Shown here: positions 33,134 through 35,623 of the stretch, piece after piece
How positions within the stretch are numbered: the first letter of the stretch is position 1
Layout of the letters: every line of letters starts with the position of its first letter
Assembly: GCA_029747585.1 (NCBI GenBank)
Contig: JAPEVF010000473.1
Span: forward strand, 1-35,623
Direction of reading: 5' to 3'
Length of the DNA stretch: 35,623 nucleotides
Source of the DNA: Pleurotus djamor
Lineage: Eukaryota; Basidiomycota; Agaricomycetes; Agaricales; Pleurotaceae
Position numbers and translations under genes: made by a program
The notes under the pieces: model-generated
Database searches by the model: none
What the model was told of the DNA's origin: nothing
Seen by the model: the letters and a program-made list of their open reading frames with translations, nothing else

Positions 33134-33927
33134 TTCAGAGCTTTGACGATGCGTAAGTAAGTACGATTGTATGTACATGTCCGTGATTCGTGAATCTACT
33201 ATGCCGGTATATGGCCCTGTCTTGGAGCCGTGAGGGTTACAATCCTACTTACCGCCTCGAACACGGTCGAGGCCGATTGGTCATAAGCACTGCCTACTTC
33301 AATGAAAGGAGAACCTCACCAGATCTATTCCTTAAAATTTTCTACGCCCAGAGTCGATCTAGGAGGAAGTTGCGCTTGCTTCCCTAAACATTACACGCGA
33401 CCTCATTGGTCCGTTCACTATTGTCTCTCCCTCCGGGCGTGCCTGCGGAGTCGATCAGGGCTCGTCGAAGCTCGAGTCGCATGGTTAAACTTCTTTCCCC
33501 TCCTCCTAAAGTTACTTTTTTGAAACCAGCATAGCAAGAACTGACACATCAAGCTTCCATCTACATGCGCCTGGGCTGCGGACAAAGGTTTCGAACCCTC
33601 TCACACAGTTCTGCTTCAAACCTTAGGTTTGGTCTAGATCGTTGTTGGTTGCTGTGGCGATCGAAGCATTGAATCGGAGCGAAGTCGGGCTTCGAATTTC
33701 CCGTGCATTTGTGGCGTCTGGCATTCAAGCGGTGCCTGAACTGATAGATCCGTCATCAAGGACAAACAGAAACTATTATCTCAGACATTCTGCATAGCAG
33801 CGACCTCGACAACGACGCCCACGACGACCAAACCCACTTCCACGACGTAAGCGGCGACGACGCGGCGTGATTTCCTTGGATCCTAGCGAGCTCAGGCTGG
33901 AAAAGCCATCAGTAACCGTCACCCCTT
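33134..33927. other. Intergenic region between the GMC and PAK genes
   Basis: No gene is recognised. The sequence shortly before the PAK start is rich in GAC/ACG repeats (33795-33870) and may be the PAK leader. Short frames have no motif. Confidence 0.4.
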
Positions 33928-34888
33928 ATGGCATTCAACCTCACTTCTACTTCGCTGACCCCTTCGCGGCCAGCGCCCCAAGCACCACGACGAGGTACTG
34001 AAGACAGCTTTGGGTCATCATCAACGTTGAACTCGTCGGGATACAGCTCTTCATTCACCTTCACTCCAGCTTCGCCGTCGAGTTCGTCTTATGCTGCCTC
34101 GTATTCAGGCATTGGGGGTTCTCCAAATCGGCATCCAGAAAACAACATGTATGGTGGCAACCAGATCGTCCGAAACGGTGTTGTTAGCGTTAAAGAGGAG
34201 GGAACGTTCGCTAGTTGGATGTGGAAGGCCAAGTGGTTGGTTCTGACAGACTCTGAGTTGTCAATCCACAAATCAGAGGTAAGGATGCGGTCAGCTCAGC
34301 TATGTGATGTGGTGCTAAGAGATTTCAGCACGCCCCCAAGCAAACCGTTGTCAATCTCGGAGATATATCCAGCATCGAGCGAACTGACCTGAAACCGTAT
34401 TGCCTTCTCTTAGAGACGAAAGACAAGAGGTTCTACTTTTCGCTGAAGAACGATGAGGAGCTCTATGGCTGGCAAGATGATGTATACGCTCGGAGCCCTT
34501 TGATGGGTGTCAGCAATCCTACAAACTTCGTTCACAAAGTCCATGTAGGCTTCGATCCCGTTTCGGGAGCCTTTACTGGGATGCCCGAACAATGGAGCAA
34601 GCTGCTCACGAAATCGGCCATCACGCGCGAGGACTATGCTAAGGATCCACAAGCCGTCCTTGACGTCCTAGAATTCTACACCGATCACCAGAAGCGGGAG
34701 ATGGAAGAGATGGGTGCGTCAGATTGCCCTTTTTCGCTTCGGGCCTCCATTAATAAGGGTTGCTATTTAACATCATTTAGCCGCACCAGCACGATTCAAT
34801 GCTGGAACTGGCCTGGGTGGGATGGGTAAACTAGGCATACCGTTATCGTCTTCATCGTCGAGTGACCTATCACGTCCAGGCATGACTA
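33928..34888 (+). CDS. p21-activated (Cla4/Ste20-type) protein kinase, 5' part only
   Basis: These kinases are recruited by Cdc42/Rac and control polarity and septation. Exons are 33928-34278, 34329-34713 and 34781-34888 (open-ended). Residues 1-75 are Ser/Pro-rich. Residues about 85-175 form a PH domain (GTFASWMWKAKWLVLTDSEL ... RTDLKPYCLLLE ... DEELYGWQDDVYARSPL). Residues 179-240 form the CRIB/p21-binding domain (SNPTNFVHKVHVGFDPVSG ... QAVLDVLEFYTDHQ). PH plus CRIB order is diagnostic of the Cla4 subgroup. The kinase domain is missing because the sequence runs into n's at 34889-34895 and then into another gene on the other strand. This is an assembly truncation rather than a natural one, in my reading. 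All visible exons are in frame. Confidence 0.93.
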
Positions 34889-34895
34889 NCNTCGN
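34889..34895. other. Unresolved assembly join (n cluster)
   Basis: Three n's occur within seven bases. Left of them the PAK gene stops before its kinase domain. Right of them the minus-strand BAH gene stops before its 3' end. Two convergent genes both cut at one spot point to a collapsed gap or a mis-join. Confidence 0.75.
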
Positions 34896-35623
34896 AGTAT
34901 CGCTTGACTTTCACTGGTGCTGTATTTCTGAATATTTCAGTAGCCGCAGAACTTGAAGAGGACGGGTAGCTTACCTTCGAAAGACGAAGATGATACGTAG
35001 TCATAGGAATTGGAAAGTAGGCGCTCGTATGGCGAACAAGCTGAGATGTCACTGGGGATTCCATCACATTTCTGAGTCCGTGCATATTAAACATCGACAC
35101 TCACAAAGAAGGGATGATTGACTTGGTATCCTCCGCAGAAAAGTACCATTGAACCTTGGCCCAGACTTCTGCCTGCAAGAAATAAATGAGCCTGCGGTGG
35201 CCCATACGAAGTGGCTTCCAACGCGACGTACATCAGCATCAACTTGACGCGACCGAATGTCCTTGATCCTCCCAACCCAGTAATTCTCCTCAGGAAGAAC
35301 AGAGACTCCTTCGCAGTCGGCTGGAAGAATCAACGCACTAAGCCCATGTTAGCTTTTCAGTGGTTTGGAAAGGGGTAGATTCATGCGTACTTACTTGTCC
35401 CCAACTTTGAAGATGAATGACTTTCCATCGTCATCGACCACTAAGATGAACACGCGTTATCGTTCCTTTCTAAGTACTGGTGAAGCTTAGTTTACCATTG
35501 AAGCGGCCAAATGGCTGCATTGTTTCATATTCATCGTCCGTAGGCAGGAAGCTAATATCCGAGTTCCTCTTTCTCTTGGATGGTCTCTTCTTTTTGGCGA
35601 GGGTTAGACGGGGACCTCGACGA
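34896..35623 (-). CDS. BAH-domain protein, partial at both ends
   Basis: BAH domains bind chromatin and occur in fungal chromatin regulators, often with a PHD finger, which is not visible here. Minus-strand exons are about 35623-35496 (open at window edge), 35440-35395, 35337-35244, 35172-35105 and 35071-34975. The first exon is basic (KKKRPSKRKR). The BAH core reads DDGKSFIFKVGDK, ALILPADCEGVSVLPEENYW, VGRIKDIRS, EVWAKVQWYFSAEDTKSIIP and ERLLSNSYDYVSSSSFEG. Exons 1-4 join in phase. The last listed exon is one base out of phase with exon 4, so a splice choice or a sequence slip is unresolved. The 3' end is lost at the n cluster. Confidence 0.8.

Noticed and set aside
1..35623. CRISPR array, bacterial operon or prophage
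   Set aside because: Short introns, eukaryotic gene families and no evenly spaced direct repeats with unique spacers.

Overview
The window looks like nuclear DNA of a filamentous basidiomycete, probably an agaricomycete. The recognisable genes are cut by many short introns of about 45-65 bases with GT...AG borders and CTAAT/CTGAC-like branch sites. The families present are typical of that group: a Hos3-type histone deacetylase, a many-exon GMC oxidoreductase, a Cla4/Ste20-type PAK kinase and an alkenal/double-bond reductase pair. I cannot name the species. Isolated n's sit next to A/T homopolymers, and a short n-cluster at 34889-34895 marks an unresolved join, so this is draft assembly.

Left half (about 1-17300): no intact gene that I can recognise. 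It is a graveyard of duplicated and decayed coding-like sequence. One family (R1) is present at about 545-1480 and 13240-13600 in the same orientation. A second (R2) is present at about 2075-3030 (+) and 15055-15985 (inverted), and its inverted copy continues into further tandem modules up to about 16600. A minus-strand modular protein of unknown function, with three related modules and an in-frame stop, lies at about 8933-10477. A tandem repeat of about 150-165 bases fills 12427-12995, and a lone diverged unit lies at 6137-6240.

Middle (17880-25290): clear homologues of known genes, almost all with lesions. The Hos3-like deacetylase (+) has a frameshift and an out-of-frame deletion that removes the catalytic His-His loop. 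Next come two tandem minus-strand NADP-dependent alkenal/double-bond reductase genes, A (19768-21337) and B (21757 to about 23310), both with frame and splice-site damage. Then follows a Sen54-like tRNA-splicing endonuclease subunit (+) whose conserved blocks are spread over all three frames. From 25290 to 28780 only unassigned low-complexity reading frames are seen.

Right part (28780-35623): one long unassigned ORF, then a textbook 334-base MITE with 43-base perfect terminal inverted repeats and a TA duplication. The MITE sits 342 bases upstream of a GMC oxidoreductase gene (30458-33133). That gene has an open frame over 17 exons if a 2-nucleotide micro-exon is accepted. After it come the 5' half of a PAK kinase (PH + CRIB domains, 33928-34888) and, converging from the right edge, a BAH-domain gene (minus). 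Both are cut off at the n-cluster, so their 3' halves, including the PAK kinase domain, appear to be missing from the assembly.

The contrast between clean genes on the right and lesion-rich genes in the middle is the main biological or technical question here. Either 17.9-25.3 kb is a block of recent pseudogenes, or its base-level quality is poor. Substitutions at splice donors and a missing active-site segment are harder to explain by sequencing error than one-base indels are.
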